Below, piece by piece: positions 32,909 through 41,341 of a DNA stretch of 64,000 nucleotides (position 1 is the first letter of the stretch; the number at the start of each line of letters is the position of its first letter). Both the position numbers and the translations under genes were made by a program. The notes below the pieces were generated by a model, which ran no database searches, was not told the DNA's origin, and worked only from the letters and a program-made list of their open reading frames with translations. This stretch comes from Clostridia bacterium (GTDB taxonomy: Bacteria > Bacillota > Clostridia > Christensenellales > Aristaeellaceae). The stretch spans positions 62,001-126,000 of the forward strand of contig JAFWQA010000002.1 in NCBI GenBank assembly GCA_017509255.1. Reading direction: 5' to 3'.

Positions 32909-34240
32909 GTGACGGAAGCGGAATTCGGGACTCATCTGCTTGAACTGAGGAAGAAGGCAGGCCTCTCCCGGAGTGAGCTGGGAGAGCGGACAGGGGTCTC
33001 CGGCGAAACGGTGGCTTCGTGGGAGGAGGGCGGCAGCCTGCCGCCGCTGACCGCGGCGCCCGCGCTGGCGGACGCGCTGAACGCGACGCTGGCGGAGCTG
33101 CTTACGCCGCGGCAGGCAGCGGGAAAGCTGGCCCGGATCGTAATCACCGGCGGCCCGTGCTCCGGCAAAACGACGGCGATGAGCTGGATCCAGAACACGT
33201 TTACCCAGATGGGCTACACGGTCCTGTTTGTGGATGAGACGGCGACGGAGCTGATCACGGGCGGGGCGGCGCCGTGGGCCGCTGTCTCCAACCGCGATTT
33301 CCAGCGCTGCCTGCTTCAGCTGCAGCTGGACAAGGAAAGGGCCTTCTCGGATATTTCCGCGGCGCTCCGGGGCGGGGAAAAGGCGCTGATCGTGTGTGAC
33401 CGCGGGGCGCTGGACAACCGGGCCTACATGACGGAGGAGGAATTCCGCTACGTCCTGCGCTGCCTGAACACCACCGAGATTGCCCTGCGCGACCAGTATG
33501 ACGCCGTGTTCCACCTGGTCACGGCTGCCAAGGGCGCGGAGAAGTTCTATACCCTGGACAACAACGCGGCCAGGAGGGAAACGCCGGAGGAGGCGGCCGC
33601 TCTGGATGACCGGCTGCTGGCGGCGTGGACGGGGCACCCGCACCTGCAGGTGATCGACAACTCCACGGATTTCGCCGGGAAAATGCGCCGCCTGATGGAA
33701 GGGATCGCGGCGTTCCTCGGGGAGCCTGCCCCGCCGGAGGTCCGGCGCAAGTACCTGATCGGCTTCCCGGACGTGGAGCAGCTGGCGAAGCAGCCGAACT
33801 GCAAGCGGATCGATATCGTACAGACCTATCTGAAGCCGGAGAACCGGGCGGATGAGATCCGGCTGAGGCAGCGCGGGCAGGACGGGAATTATATCTATTA
33901 CAAGACGGTCAAGCGCACGGCGGATGACGGCAGGCGAGTGACCATTGAGGAGCGGCTGAGCCAGGAGGAATACCTGTCGCTGATGCCGCAGGCGGATCCG
34001 GACTGCCGCCTGGTGCGGAAAACACGCTACTGCCTGAGCGAGAACGGCCTGAGCTATGAGATCGACGTCTATCCGGAATGGACGGACAGGGCGATCCTGG
34101 AGGTCAAGTCCCGCGCGGAGGAAGCGGGCCGCGCGTTCCCGGCCGGGATCGAGGTGCTCCGGGACGTGACGGAGGATCCGGAGTATTCCAACCGCGCGCT
34201 GGCGCGGAGGGATTTTCCGTCACACGGAGCCGGAAAATGA
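32909..34240 (+). CDS. Three-domain protein: XRE HTH, P-loop ATPase (AAA_28/NadR-like) and CYTH-like domain
   Basis: A 443-residue soluble protein. Residues 3-62 form a Cro/CI-type helix-turn-helix (AGLSRSELGERTGVSGETV). Residues 75-270 form a P-loop nucleotide kinase/ATPase with Walker A GGPCSGKTTA (81-90) and Walker B-like ALIVCDRGALD. Residues 284-440 look like a CYTH fold (RRKYLIGFPDVE, DEIRLRQRGQ, LSYEIDVYPEWTDRAILEVK). CYTH domains cleave or bind triphosphates; kinase-CYTH fusions are known from plant TTM proteins. The role is unknown; it could sense a nucleotide or polyphosphate and regulate genes. It starts 42 bases after the P1 peptidase, same direction, with GGGAGGG upstream. Confidence 0.8.
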   Translation: MTEAEFGTHLLELRKKAGLSRSELGERTGVSGETVASWEEGGSLPPLTAAPALADALNATLAELLTPRQAAGKLARIVITGGPCSGKTTAMSWIQNTFTQMGYTVLFVDETATELITGGAAPWAAVSNRDFQRCLLQLQLDKERAFSDISAALRGGEKALIVCDRGALDNRAYMTEEEFRYVLRCLNTTEIALRDQYDAVFHLVTAAKGAEKFYTLDNNAARRETPEEAAALDDRLLAAWTGHPHLQVIDNSTDFAGKMRRLMEGIAAFLGEPAPPEVRRKYLIGFPDVEQLAKQPNCKRIDIVQTYLKPENRADEIRLRQRGQDGNYIYYKTVKRTADDGRRVTIEERLSQEEYLSLMPQADPDCRLVRKTRYCLSENGLSYEIDVYPEWTDRAILEVKSRAEEAGRAFPAGIEVLRDVTEDPEYSNRALARRDFPSHGAGK

Positions 34241-34280
34241 ACGGTAGGATAAATACAGAAAGATAAAAGGAGAACAAGCC

Positions 34281-35531
34281 ATGAAACGTTTTCTGAAAAC
34301 TTCCTTATGCCTGCTGCTGGCGTTGCTCTGCGCCGGGCTGAGCGCCGTAGCGGGCGCGACGGCTTATTATTCCCGGCGGGGTGACGCCGCCTGGTATGAG
34401 CAGATGCTGCAGGACGGCGTGATGAACGCAGGGAACAACCTCCGGCTGAAGGAGGTCGTGCGGCGCGCCGGCGAGGGCGAAAGCATCACCGTCGCCACGA
34501 TCGGCGGGTCCATTACCGAAGGCGCCGGGGCGACAACCTATGCCGGGTGCTATGCGAGCCGGTTCGTGAGGGAGTTCGCGCGGCTGTACGGAGCCGATGA
34601 GGGAAAGAACATACAGCTGGTCAACGCGGGCGTCGGCGGAACGGGTTCCCCGTTCGGCCTGATGCGGTATGACCGGGACGTGACGGCGCGGGTGACGGAT
34701 GAGGACGGCCTGGCGGACCTGGTGGTCATTGAGTTTTCCGTCAACGACTATCAGGAGCCGACGAGGCACCGCGCCTTTGAGTCCCTGGTGAAAAAGGTGC
34801 TGGAGCAGCCCAACCGCCCGGCAGTGATCCTGCTCTTTGCCGTTTTCAAAAACGGTTTCAATTTACAGACTGACCTCCGGAAGATCGGCGACGCCTATGA
34901 CCTGATGATGGTCTCGGTGAAGGACGCCGTTTATCCGCATATCGGAAAGGAATGGACGTCTGAAGAGTTCTTTTCCGATGAATACCATCCGACATCCCTC
35001 GGCCACGGCGTGATGGCGGACTGCCTGCTGGCCGGGGTCCGGACAGCCCTGGCGGCGGAGGACAGCGCGGAGGATATCAGCCCGGATATCAAACCGGTCT
35101 ACGGGACGGAATATACGGAACTGCGCACGGTCTACGGCGACAGTGAAGGCGGGGATCATACGCTGGTCCGGGGCGGCTTCGCGCAGGACGATGCCTCCTC
35201 CTACAAAAACCTGCCGGTGGGCCGGGTGTGCGGAAAGAACTTTGCCCATACCCCGGCGGACTCCGATGAGCCGCTGGTTTTCAAAGCGACCTTCAGCAAG
35301 CTGCTGATCGCGTGGCGCTCCGTGGCGGGCAGCACGTACGGGGAGGCGGAGGTCCTGGTGGACGGAAAAAGCATGAAGAAGCTGAAGGGAAATTCCGGCA
35401 GCTGGGGTCAGTCCGAGGTGGCCCTGGTATGGGACCTCAGGAAATCGGGGGAGCATACGGTGGAGATCCGTATGACGGAAGGGAATGAAAAAAAGCGCTT
35501 CACCGTGACGGCCATCGGCTACGCGCCCTGA
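34281..35531 (+). CDS. Secreted SGNH/GDSL-type hydrolase
   Basis: A 416-residue exported esterase. The signal peptide is about residues 1-26 (LCLLLALLCAGLSAVAGA). Residues 65-255 form the SGNH domain: the nucleophile block IGGSITEGAGA, VNAGVGGTGS, the Asn block FSVNDYQEP and the catalytic DEYHPTSLGH. Residues 290-416 form a beta-sandwich that may bind carbohydrate (LLIAWRSVAGSTYGEAEV). Such enzymes deacetylate polysaccharides or hydrolyse esters outside the cell. AAAGGAG lies 9 bases upstream of the ATG; 40 bases separate it from the HTH/CYTH gene. Confidence 0.92.
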   Translation: MKRFLKTSLCLLLALLCAGLSAVAGATAYYSRRGDAAWYEQMLQDGVMNAGNNLRLKEVVRRAGEGESITVATIGGSITEGAGATTYAGCYASRFVREFARLYGADEGKNIQLVNAGVGGTGSPFGLMRYDRDVTARVTDEDGLADLVVIEFSVNDYQEPTRHRAFESLVKKVLEQPNRPAVILLFAVFKNGFNLQTDLRKIGDAYDLMMVSVKDAVYPHIGKEWTSEEFFSDEYHPTSLGHGVMADCLLAGVRTALAAEDSAEDISPDIKPVYGTEYTELRTVYGDSEGGDHTLVRGGFAQDDASSYKNLPVGRVCGKNFAHTPADSDEPLVFKATFSKLLIAWRSVAGSTYGEAEVLVDGKSMKKLKGNSGSWGQSEVALVWDLRKSGEHTVEIRMTEGNEKKRFTVTAIGYAP

Positions 35532-35565
35532 TATTTGAAATGTTATTCTGAAAAAACCGAATGGA

Positions 35566-36759
35566 TCAGCGATCCCCGCTCCGGCCGAACAGCCACCGGC
35601 GCGCAACGGAAATGGCGACACGCCGGGGAAGAGGCCGGAGCGCTTTGTCTGCCTCCTTCAGAGCCTGAATGATCGGCAGATGCTGCGGGCAGTGCTTTTC
35701 ACACTTTCCGCAGCCGACGCACTGGGAGGGGAAGGGAGGCGCCTTCCGCATGGCGACGGTCTGGAAATACTCGTGCCGGCCCGCGGATCTTCTCTCCGCG
35801 GCCATATTGTTGTAGCAGCGGAAGGCGCCGGGAATGTCCACGCCCTGGGGACAGGGCATGCAGTAACCGCAGCCGGTGCAGCCGATCCGGATGCTTTCCC
35901 GGATGCTGTCCCGCAGGGAAGCGATCAGGCTTTTTTCCTCCGGGGAGAGGCAGCCGGCGGGAGCGTCCGACGCCGCGGCGCAGTTTTCCTCCAGCATGGC
36001 CATGCTGTTCATGCCGGAGAGGACGCAGGTGACCTCCGGCTGGTCCCACAGCCAGCGGAACGCCAGCTCCGCCGCTGTCCTGCCCGACGGGTCCGCGGCG
36101 ATTTTTTCTTTTGCCTTCCGCGGCAGGAGGCTGACCAGCTTTCCGCCGCGCAGCGGCTCCATGATGACGACCGGGATGCCCTTTTCCGCGGCGGCCTGCA
36201 GGCCGGGGCGCCCGGCCTGGGTGTATTCATCCAGATAATTGTACTGGATCTGGCAGAAATCCCAGTCGTACGCGTTCAGCAGCGGCAGGAAGGTCTCTGT
36301 GTTGCCGTGGAAGGAGAAGCCGATCTGCCGGATGGCGCCGCCGGATCTCTTCTCCGCGATCCATTCCAGGATCCCGAGGCCGACCAGCTTGTTCCAGGCG
36401 GCAAGGTCGGTCAGCATATGCATGAGGTAAAAGTCGATATGATCCGTCCGGAGCCGGCGCAGCTGCTCCTGAAAGTATTTTTCAATGCCGTCCCGGCTGC
36501 GGATCAGGTACTGGGGCAGCTTGGTGGCCAGAAAGATCTTATCCCGGAGGCGGTTCCTCTCCAGGATCTCACCGAGGCAGGCCTCGCTGCCGGAATAGAT
36601 ATAGGCGGTGTCAAAATAGTTGATCCCAAGCTCCACGGCCCGGAGGATCTCCTTTTCCGTTTCTTCCTCGTCAATGCCGTTCCCCTTCCGGGGAAAGCGC
36701 ATACAGCCGAAGCCGAGCACGGATACGTCCAAGCCTCTGCGATCCTTTCTGTACTGCAT
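35566..36759 (-). CDS. Aldo/keto reductase with C-terminal 4Fe-4S ferredoxin domain
   Basis: A 397-residue protein. Residues 1-275 form an AKR TIM barrel (VLGFGCMRFPRKG; YFDTAYIYSGSE; IDFYLMHMLTD). The C-terminus holds two Cys clusters, CTGCGYCMPCPQGVDIP and CVGCGKCEKHCPQHL, able to bind 4Fe-4S clusters. The fusion is common in anaerobes and probably takes electrons from ferredoxin. The start at 36759 is set by GGAGG 6 bases upstream and by the end of barrel homology; a longer reading to 36957 crosses the divergent NUDIX promoter. Confidence 0.93.
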   Translation of the reverse strand: MQYRKDRRGLDVSVLGFGCMRFPRKGNGIDEEETEKEILRAVELGINYFDTAYIYSGSEACLGEILERNRLRDKIFLATKLPQYLIRSRDGIEKYFQEQLRRLRTDHIDFYLMHMLTDLAAWNKLVGLGILEWIAEKRSGGAIRQIGFSFHGNTETFLPLLNAYDWDFCQIQYNYLDEYTQAGRPGLQAAAEKGIPVVIMEPLRGGKLVSLLPRKAKEKIAADPSGRTAAELAFRWLWDQPEVTCVLSGMNSMAMLEENCAAASDAPAGCLSPEEKSLIASLRDSIRESIRIGCTGCGYCMPCPQGVDIPGAFRCYNNMAAERRSAGRHEYFQTVAMRKAPPFPSQCVGCGKCEKHCPQHLPIIQALKEADKALRPLPRRVAISVARRWLFGRSGDR

Positions 36760-36842
36760 GGGGCGCCTCCCTGATCCGTTTTTCTGTCCGGGAAAGAAAT
36801 AAAACGTTTCTTTTTTTCTATCATAAAGCTTTGCCGGCGGAA

Positions 36843-36911
36843 AAGCAACAAGGGTCCGGAAACGGTAGCGTTCCGGGCGGATCCGTGGTATAATTCCGTA
36901 ATCGGAACGGA
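36843..36911. promoter_or_regulatory. Divergent promoter/operator region (AKR and NUDIX)
   Basis: Plus-strand extended -10 TGGTATAAT at 36886-36894. Repeated CGGAAC-type elements flank it: CCGGAAACG...GCGTTCCGG upstream and TTCCG TAAT CGGAA just after the -10 box. The dyads could bind a repressor of either gene. Confidence 0.5.
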
Positions 36912-36935
36912 AAAACAGTGAAGAACGGAGGAAAA

Positions 36936-37397
36936 ATGGACAGAAGCATACGTACATCGGCCAAGGCGCTGGTCTTCCGGGACGGCTGCATGCTGGCCGT
37001 CAGGCTGAGGGATCAGGACGGTGAGTTTTACATCATGCCGGGCGGCGGACAGATGCCCGGAGAGCTGTTGCCGCGGGCCGCGGAGCGGGAGGTGGCGGAG
37101 GAAACCGGCGTCCGGGTCCGGGCAAAGGAAACCGTGTTCGTGATCGAAGGCGCGGAGGGTGAGCCTCATCACCGGGTGGACATCGTTTTCCTGTGCGAGT
37201 ATCTCGGGGAGGGCGGGGACGTTTCCCATCCGGACAGCAATCAGACCGGATACGTCTGGCTGCCGATAGAAGGGCTGAACAGGACGCCCCTGTATCCCTC
37301 AAAGCTGCGGCGCCCGATCATGGACCTGTTCGCGGGAAAGCCGGCCCCCGTCTATCTCGGCAACGAGAACGCCGGGGATCCGGAGGTCACGGACTAA
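36936..37397 (+). CDS. NUDIX hydrolase
   Basis: A 153-residue hydrolase. The Nudix box is complete: G GQMPG E LLPRAAE RE V A EE T G V, spanning about residues 39-61 and matching Gx5Ex7REUxEExGU. It hydrolyses nucleoside diphosphates linked to another moiety; the substrate is unknown. ACGGAGGAAAA precedes the ATG at 36936; an upstream ATG at 36918 overlaps the SD. A secreted esterase gene follows after 43 bases, probably on the same transcript. Confidence 0.93.
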   Translation: MDRSIRTSAKALVFRDGCMLAVRLRDQDGEFYIMPGGGQMPGELLPRAAEREVAEETGVRVRAKETVFVIEGAEGEPHHRVDIVFLCEYLGEGGDVSHPDSNQTGYVWLPIEGLNRTPLYPSKLRRPIMDLFAGKPAPVYLGNENAGDPEVTD

Positions 37398-37440
37398 GAA
37401 AGGGCTCCGGAAAAATCATATCGGGAAAGGATCCAGACAC

Positions 37441-38358
37441 ATGAAAAGACTGGTTTGTCTCACAGTATTGTTTATTATGCTGATTTGCTGCGCGGCGGCG
37501 GGGAGTGAGGAGAAAATGGCATTTGTTTTTGAGGACAGCATTCCGCGGGAATACCTGAAGCAGGCGGAGAACGGCGGAAGGGTCGAAGCGGTCGAGTATG
37601 CCAGCCGGGATTATCTGGCGGGGGACGGTAGCGAAACGGTCAAGAAGGCGCTGGTCTACCTGCCGGAAGGCTATTCCGCGGAGAACCGTTACGACGTGCT
37701 GATCCTGTGCCACGGCATCGGCGGGGATGAGCACGAATGGGGCTTCTCCAAACCGGACAGCGAAGGAAAGAACATCCTGGACAACCTGATCCGGAAGGGA
37801 GAGGCGCGCCCGATGATCGTGGTGATGCCCAACGGAAGGTCGACGGTTCGCTTTACGGACAAGAGCATGAACAATATGCAATCCTTCTATGTTTTCGGGC
37901 AGGAGCTGCGCAATGACCTGCTGCCCTGGATCGACGCGCATTACGCGACGTACGGCAGCGACACCCCGGGCGACCTGAAGGCCTCGCGGAACCACCGCTT
38001 CATGGCGGGTCTGTCCATGGGCGGCATGCAGACTATCAACATCGGCCTGTGCGAATGCCCGGATCTGTTTTCCGCGTTCGGCGCCTTCTCCGCGGCCCCG
38101 ACGACCTATACGGCGGATGAGATCAACGTGAGGCTGAAGCAGTTCCCGGATGAGGAGATCCGCTATTTCTATTCGCTTTGCGGTCTGCAGGACAACCTGT
38201 ACTTTGCCGGCTCCGGCGCGGCAAAGGAGCTGCCGGCGCACTGCGGCCGCTTCACGGAGGAGAACTGGCACTGGCAGGAGCGCGCGGGCGGCCACGATTT
38301 CAATATCTGGTACCTGGGCCTGTACAATTTCGCCCGCCTGCTGGGCTCGCTTGAGTGA
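37441..38358 (+). CDS. Secreted esterase (feruloyl/acetyl esterase-like, esterase D fold)
   Basis: A 305-residue exported protein. The signal peptide is residues 1-21 (LTVLFIMLICCAAAG). The alpha/beta hydrolase fold includes VLILCHGIGGDEHEW, MIVVMPNGRS, the nucleophile GLSMGGMQT (around residue 196) and a catalytic His in AGGHDFNIWY. This pattern is typical of enzymes that remove feruloyl or acetyl groups from plant xylan. It is followed by a terminator. A fully complementary enzyme type (SGNH) lies at 34281-35531. Confidence 0.9.
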   Translation: MKRLVCLTVLFIMLICCAAAGSEEKMAFVFEDSIPREYLKQAENGGRVEAVEYASRDYLAGDGSETVKKALVYLPEGYSAENRYDVLILCHGIGGDEHEWGFSKPDSEGKNILDNLIRKGEARPMIVVMPNGRSTVRFTDKSMNNMQSFYVFGQELRNDLLPWIDAHYATYGSDTPGDLKASRNHRFMAGLSMGGMQTINIGLCECPDLFSAFGAFSAAPTTYTADEINVRLKQFPDEEIRYFYSLCGLQDNLYFAGSGAAKELPAHCGRFTEENWHWQERAGGHDFNIWYLGLYNFARLLGSLE

Positions 38359-38394
38359 GGAAGACGCGGCCCGCGCCGAAGAAACAGAAGCATA

Positions 38395-38434
38395 AAAACG
38401 GAGCCTCCCGGAACAGACCGGGAGGCTCCGCGTT
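38395..38434. terminator. Terminator after the esterase and ABC operon
   Basis: CGGAGCCTCCCGG (38399-38411), loop AACAGA, CCGGGAGGCTCCG (38418-38430), flanked by AAAAA and TTTT. Works in both directions. Confidence 0.88.
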
Positions 38435-38451
38435 TTGTCCGGAGACGGGTT

Positions 38452-39540
38452 TTACAGCAGATGGGCGCATTCGGGATCGAAGGAGATCCGGGCCTCATCG
38501 CCGACGTTGAAGATCTTCTTGTTGATGGGGCAGTTGTCCGTGATCTTGACCAGCTCGCCGCCGACCCGCACATGATAGTTCTGATAGCTGCCCATGAAGC
38601 AGCTCAGCTCCACCTTGCAGGGCAGGTCGCCCTCATCGGCGATCTTCACGGCTTCAGGCCGCAGAACGATCTCACAGGCGTCGCCCGTGTTCCTGGGCTG
38701 CGGGGCGGACACGGGAACGGTCCCGTCCGGGAGTTTGACCAGGGTGCTGCCGCCCTCCTGCCCGGCAACGGTGCCGTGCAGGAAATTGCATTCGCCGATG
38801 AAGTCCGCCACGAACTCGCTGTTCGGCCGGTAGTAGATCTCCAGCGGGCTGCCGGTCTGGGCAATGACGCCGGACTTCATCAGGATGATCTGGTCGGAGA
38901 TGGCCATGGCTTCGCTCTGGTCATGGGTGACGTAGATCGCGGTGATGCCCAGCGTCTGCTGGATGCGGCGGATCTCCGTGCGCATCTGCACCCTCAGCTT
39001 CGCATCAAGATTGGACAGCGGCTCGTCAAACAGCAGCACGCCCGGCTCCACGACCAGTGCCCGCGCCAGCGCCACACGCTGCTGCTGGCCGCCGGAGAGC
39101 TGGTTGGTCATGCGCTGCTCCATGCCGGAGAGCTCGACCAGCGCCAGGATGCGCTCCACGCGCTCCCTGATCTCGGCCTTCGGGACCTTGCGCAGCTTCA
39201 GGCCGTAGGCGACGTTGTCAAAGACGTTGTAGTGCGGAAAAAGCGCGTAGCTCTGGAAGACCATGGCGGTGTCGCGCTTGTTGGGCGTCAGGGCATTGAT
39301 GGCTTCCCCGCCCAGATAGATCTCGCCCTCGTCCGGGGACTCAAAGCCCGCGATCATGCGCAGCGTGGTGGTTTTGCCGCAGCCGGAGGGCCCCAGCAGC
39401 GTGACGAAGCTGCCGGGCCTGATGTCCAGCGAAACGTCGTGGACGGCATAGAAATCCTTTTTGGTCTTGGGGTCCTGGTAGATCTTGGATATATGATCCA
39501 GAACGACCCCCTTGGGTTCTTTTCCGGTATATTCACTCAT
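38452..39540 (-). CDS. ABC transporter ATP-binding protein (FbpC/PotA-type)
   Basis: A 362-residue ATPase. Walker A is GPSGCGKTT, the signature is LSGGQQQRVALAR, Walker B is VLLFDEPLSNLDAK, and a TOBE domain forms the last 100 residues. This is the MOI (metal, oxyanion, polyamine) group. Its permease ends 2 bases upstream on the same strand, and the binding protein is the first gene of the operon. It energises uptake of Fe3+, an iron chelate or a sugar phosphate; by the binding protein type, AfuA/FbpA-like substrates are likely. Confidence 0.92.
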   Translation of the reverse strand: MSEYTGKEPKGVVLDHISKIYQDPKTKKDFYAVHDVSLDIRPGSFVTLLGPSGCGKTTTLRMIAGFESPDEGEIYLGGEAINALTPNKRDTAMVFQSYALFPHYNVFDNVAYGLKLRKVPKAEIRERVERILALVELSGMEQRMTNQLSGGQQQRVALARALVVEPGVLLFDEPLSNLDAKLRVQMRTEIRRIQQTLGITAIYVTHDQSEAMAISDQIILMKSGVIAQTGSPLEIYYRPNSEFVADFIGECNFLHGTVAGQEGGSTLVKLPDGTVPVSAPQPRNTGDACEIVLRPEAVKIADEGDLPCKVELSCFMGSYQNYHVRVGGELVKITDNCPINKKIFNVGDEARISFDPECAHLL

Positions 39541-39542
39541 GC

Positions 39543-41258
39543 TCAGTCAGCCTCCTTGATCTTTCTGCTGGTTCCGAAGAATTTGATGATCAGGTTCATC
39601 AGCAGCACCGATCCGTAGGTGATCGCGATCAGGATGGTCGCGAAAGCGCAGGCGATGCCGTAGGAGCCTTTCTCCGCAAATTCGTTGATCTGCACGGTGA
39701 TCAGCAGATAGCTGGGTGTCACCAGCAGGATGATGGCGGAGATGGCGGTGATGGACCGAACGAAGGCCGTGACCAGGCCGGACAGGAAGGAATCCTTGAT
39801 CAGCGGCAGCGTCACGGAGGTAAAGACCTTCAGGCTGCCGGCACCCATATCGTAGGCGCTTTCCTCAATCGATTTATCGATCTGCCGCAGCGCGGAGATG
39901 CCGGAGCGTGTGCCGGTCGGCAGGGAGCGGACCACGAACACGATGACCAGGATGACGCCGGTGCCGTAGATGCCCTGCAGGAAGCCGGAGCGGAACATGC
40001 CGCCCGCGAAGCCGCGGATGTATCCGATACCGAGTACCGTGCCGGGCACGGCCATGGCCAGCATGGAAACCAGCTCAATAAAGCCCTTGCCCCGGAATTT
40101 CTTTTTGACCACCAGGTAGGAGATGATCATGGAGAGCAGGGCTGTGATCGGCGCCGCGATCAGGGACAGCACGAAGGAATCCTGGAAGGCCTTCAGGCCC
40201 CTGTAGCGGGTGAACACCTGCTCAAACCAGCGCGTGGTCAGCGTGAAGTCGCGGCCCCAGGTGCGGAACAGCGCGCCGAAGGGGACGCAGGCGTACATCA
40301 GGATGACGAACAGCGCCACCATGGAGCAGAGCACGGTCAGCGGGACCGTCACGCTCTTGTCCTCGATGAGCATTCTGGCGCGGCTGGCCTTGCCCGTGAG
40401 CGTCGCGGCGGTCTTCCGCTCCAGATAGTATTTCTGAACGCCGAACATGATCATCGTGATGGCCAGCAGAACCACAGCCATGGCGCAGGCGCCGTTCTTG
40501 TCATAGGCTCCGGTGATCTGCAGGTAGATGGTGGTGGCCAGCGTGTCATAGCTGCCGCCGATGAGCATGGGGTTGGCGAAGTCCGCGATGGATTCAATGA
40601 AGGTGACCAGGAAGGCGTTGCCCAGACCGGGCAGCAGCAGCGGCAGCGTGACGGAGCGGAACACCCCGAAGCGGGAGGCGCCCATATCCCGCGCCGCTTC
40701 CTCCATGGACGGGTCGATATTCTTCAGCAGGCCGCGGAACATCATGTAGCAGACAGGGAAGAAAGTCATGGTCTGCACGATGGTGATGCCCCAGAAGCCG
40801 TAAATGTTGTTGTCATAGATGCCCAGCAGGTGCCGGGTAATGATGCCGGCCTTGCCGAAGAGCATGATCATGGACAGGGAGAGCACGAAAGGCGGAGAGA
40901 CCACAGGCAGCATGGAAACCACCTTGAACAGGCCGCTCATCAGCTTTGTACGCACCTTGACGTAGATCTCCACGTAGGCGAAGAGCAGGCCGATCGCCGT
41001 GGAGAGGAGGCCCACCAGCGAGCCGACCTTCAGCGTGTTGGTGATGGCCACCTGGAACGTGCGTTTTTTGAAGCTTTCTTGGAAGAATTGGAGGGTCAGC
41101 CCCGTGTCACCCGAGTAGATGCTGTCGACCAGCAGGATCGCCAGCGGATAAAGAATAAAGACGGCCAGGAACGCGATCAGCAAAACGATGACGGTGACCA
41201 TGACCGGATCGGCCAGCAGCTTTTTCCGGTCCAGGGACGCGCTTTGTCCTGCAGCCAT
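39543..41258 (-). CDS. ABC transporter permease, two fused BPD domains (FbpB/AfuB-type)
   Basis: A 571-residue protein with about 12 TM helices: two binding-protein-dependent permease halves in one chain. The EAA-type coupling loops are EEAARDMGASRFGVFRSVTLP (first half, about residues 195-215, shown for its position) and ESAYDMGAGSLKVFTSVTLP (second half). This architecture is typical of ferric iron importers. The start at 41258 follows AAAGGGGG. A stable hairpin separates it from the binding-protein gene; the ATPase follows after 2 bases. Confidence 0.92.
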   Translation of the reverse strand: MAAGQSASLDRKKLLADPVMVTVIVLLIAFLAVFILYPLAILLVDSIYSGDTGLTLQFFQESFKKRTFQVAITNTLKVGSLVGLLSTAIGLLFAYVEIYVKVRTKLMSGLFKVVSMLPVVSPPFVLSLSMIMLFGKAGIITRHLLGIYDNNIYGFWGITIVQTMTFFPVCYMMFRGLLKNIDPSMEEAARDMGASRFGVFRSVTLPLLLPGLGNAFLVTFIESIADFANPMLIGGSYDTLATTIYLQITGAYDKNGACAMAVVLLAITMIMFGVQKYYLERKTAATLTGKASRARMLIEDKSVTVPLTVLCSMVALFVILMYACVPFGALFRTWGRDFTLTTRWFEQVFTRYRGLKAFQDSFVLSLIAAPITALLSMIISYLVVKKKFRGKGFIELVSMLAMAVPGTVLGIGYIRGFAGGMFRSGFLQGIYGTGVILVIVFVVRSLPTGTRSGISALRQIDKSIEESAYDMGAGSLKVFTSVTLPLIKDSFLSGLVTAFVRSITAISAIILLVTPSYLLITVQINEFAEKGSYGIACAFATILIAITYGSVLLMNLIIKFFGTSRKIKEAD

Positions 41259-41286
41259 CGGGATTCCCCCTTTCTGCGATGAGAAA

Positions 41287-41313
41287 GGGGGACGGTGTTG
41301 GACACCGTCCCCC
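41287..41313 (-). terminator. Intercistronic stabilising hairpin
   Basis: 12-base perfect stem GGGGGACGGTGT and ACACCGTCCCCC with a 3-base loop, no T run. It lies between the binding-protein and permease genes and would protect or attenuate the mRNA. Confidence 0.75.
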
Positions 41314-41341
41314 ACGAGTGATGATTCAGCCCGGATCTGAA

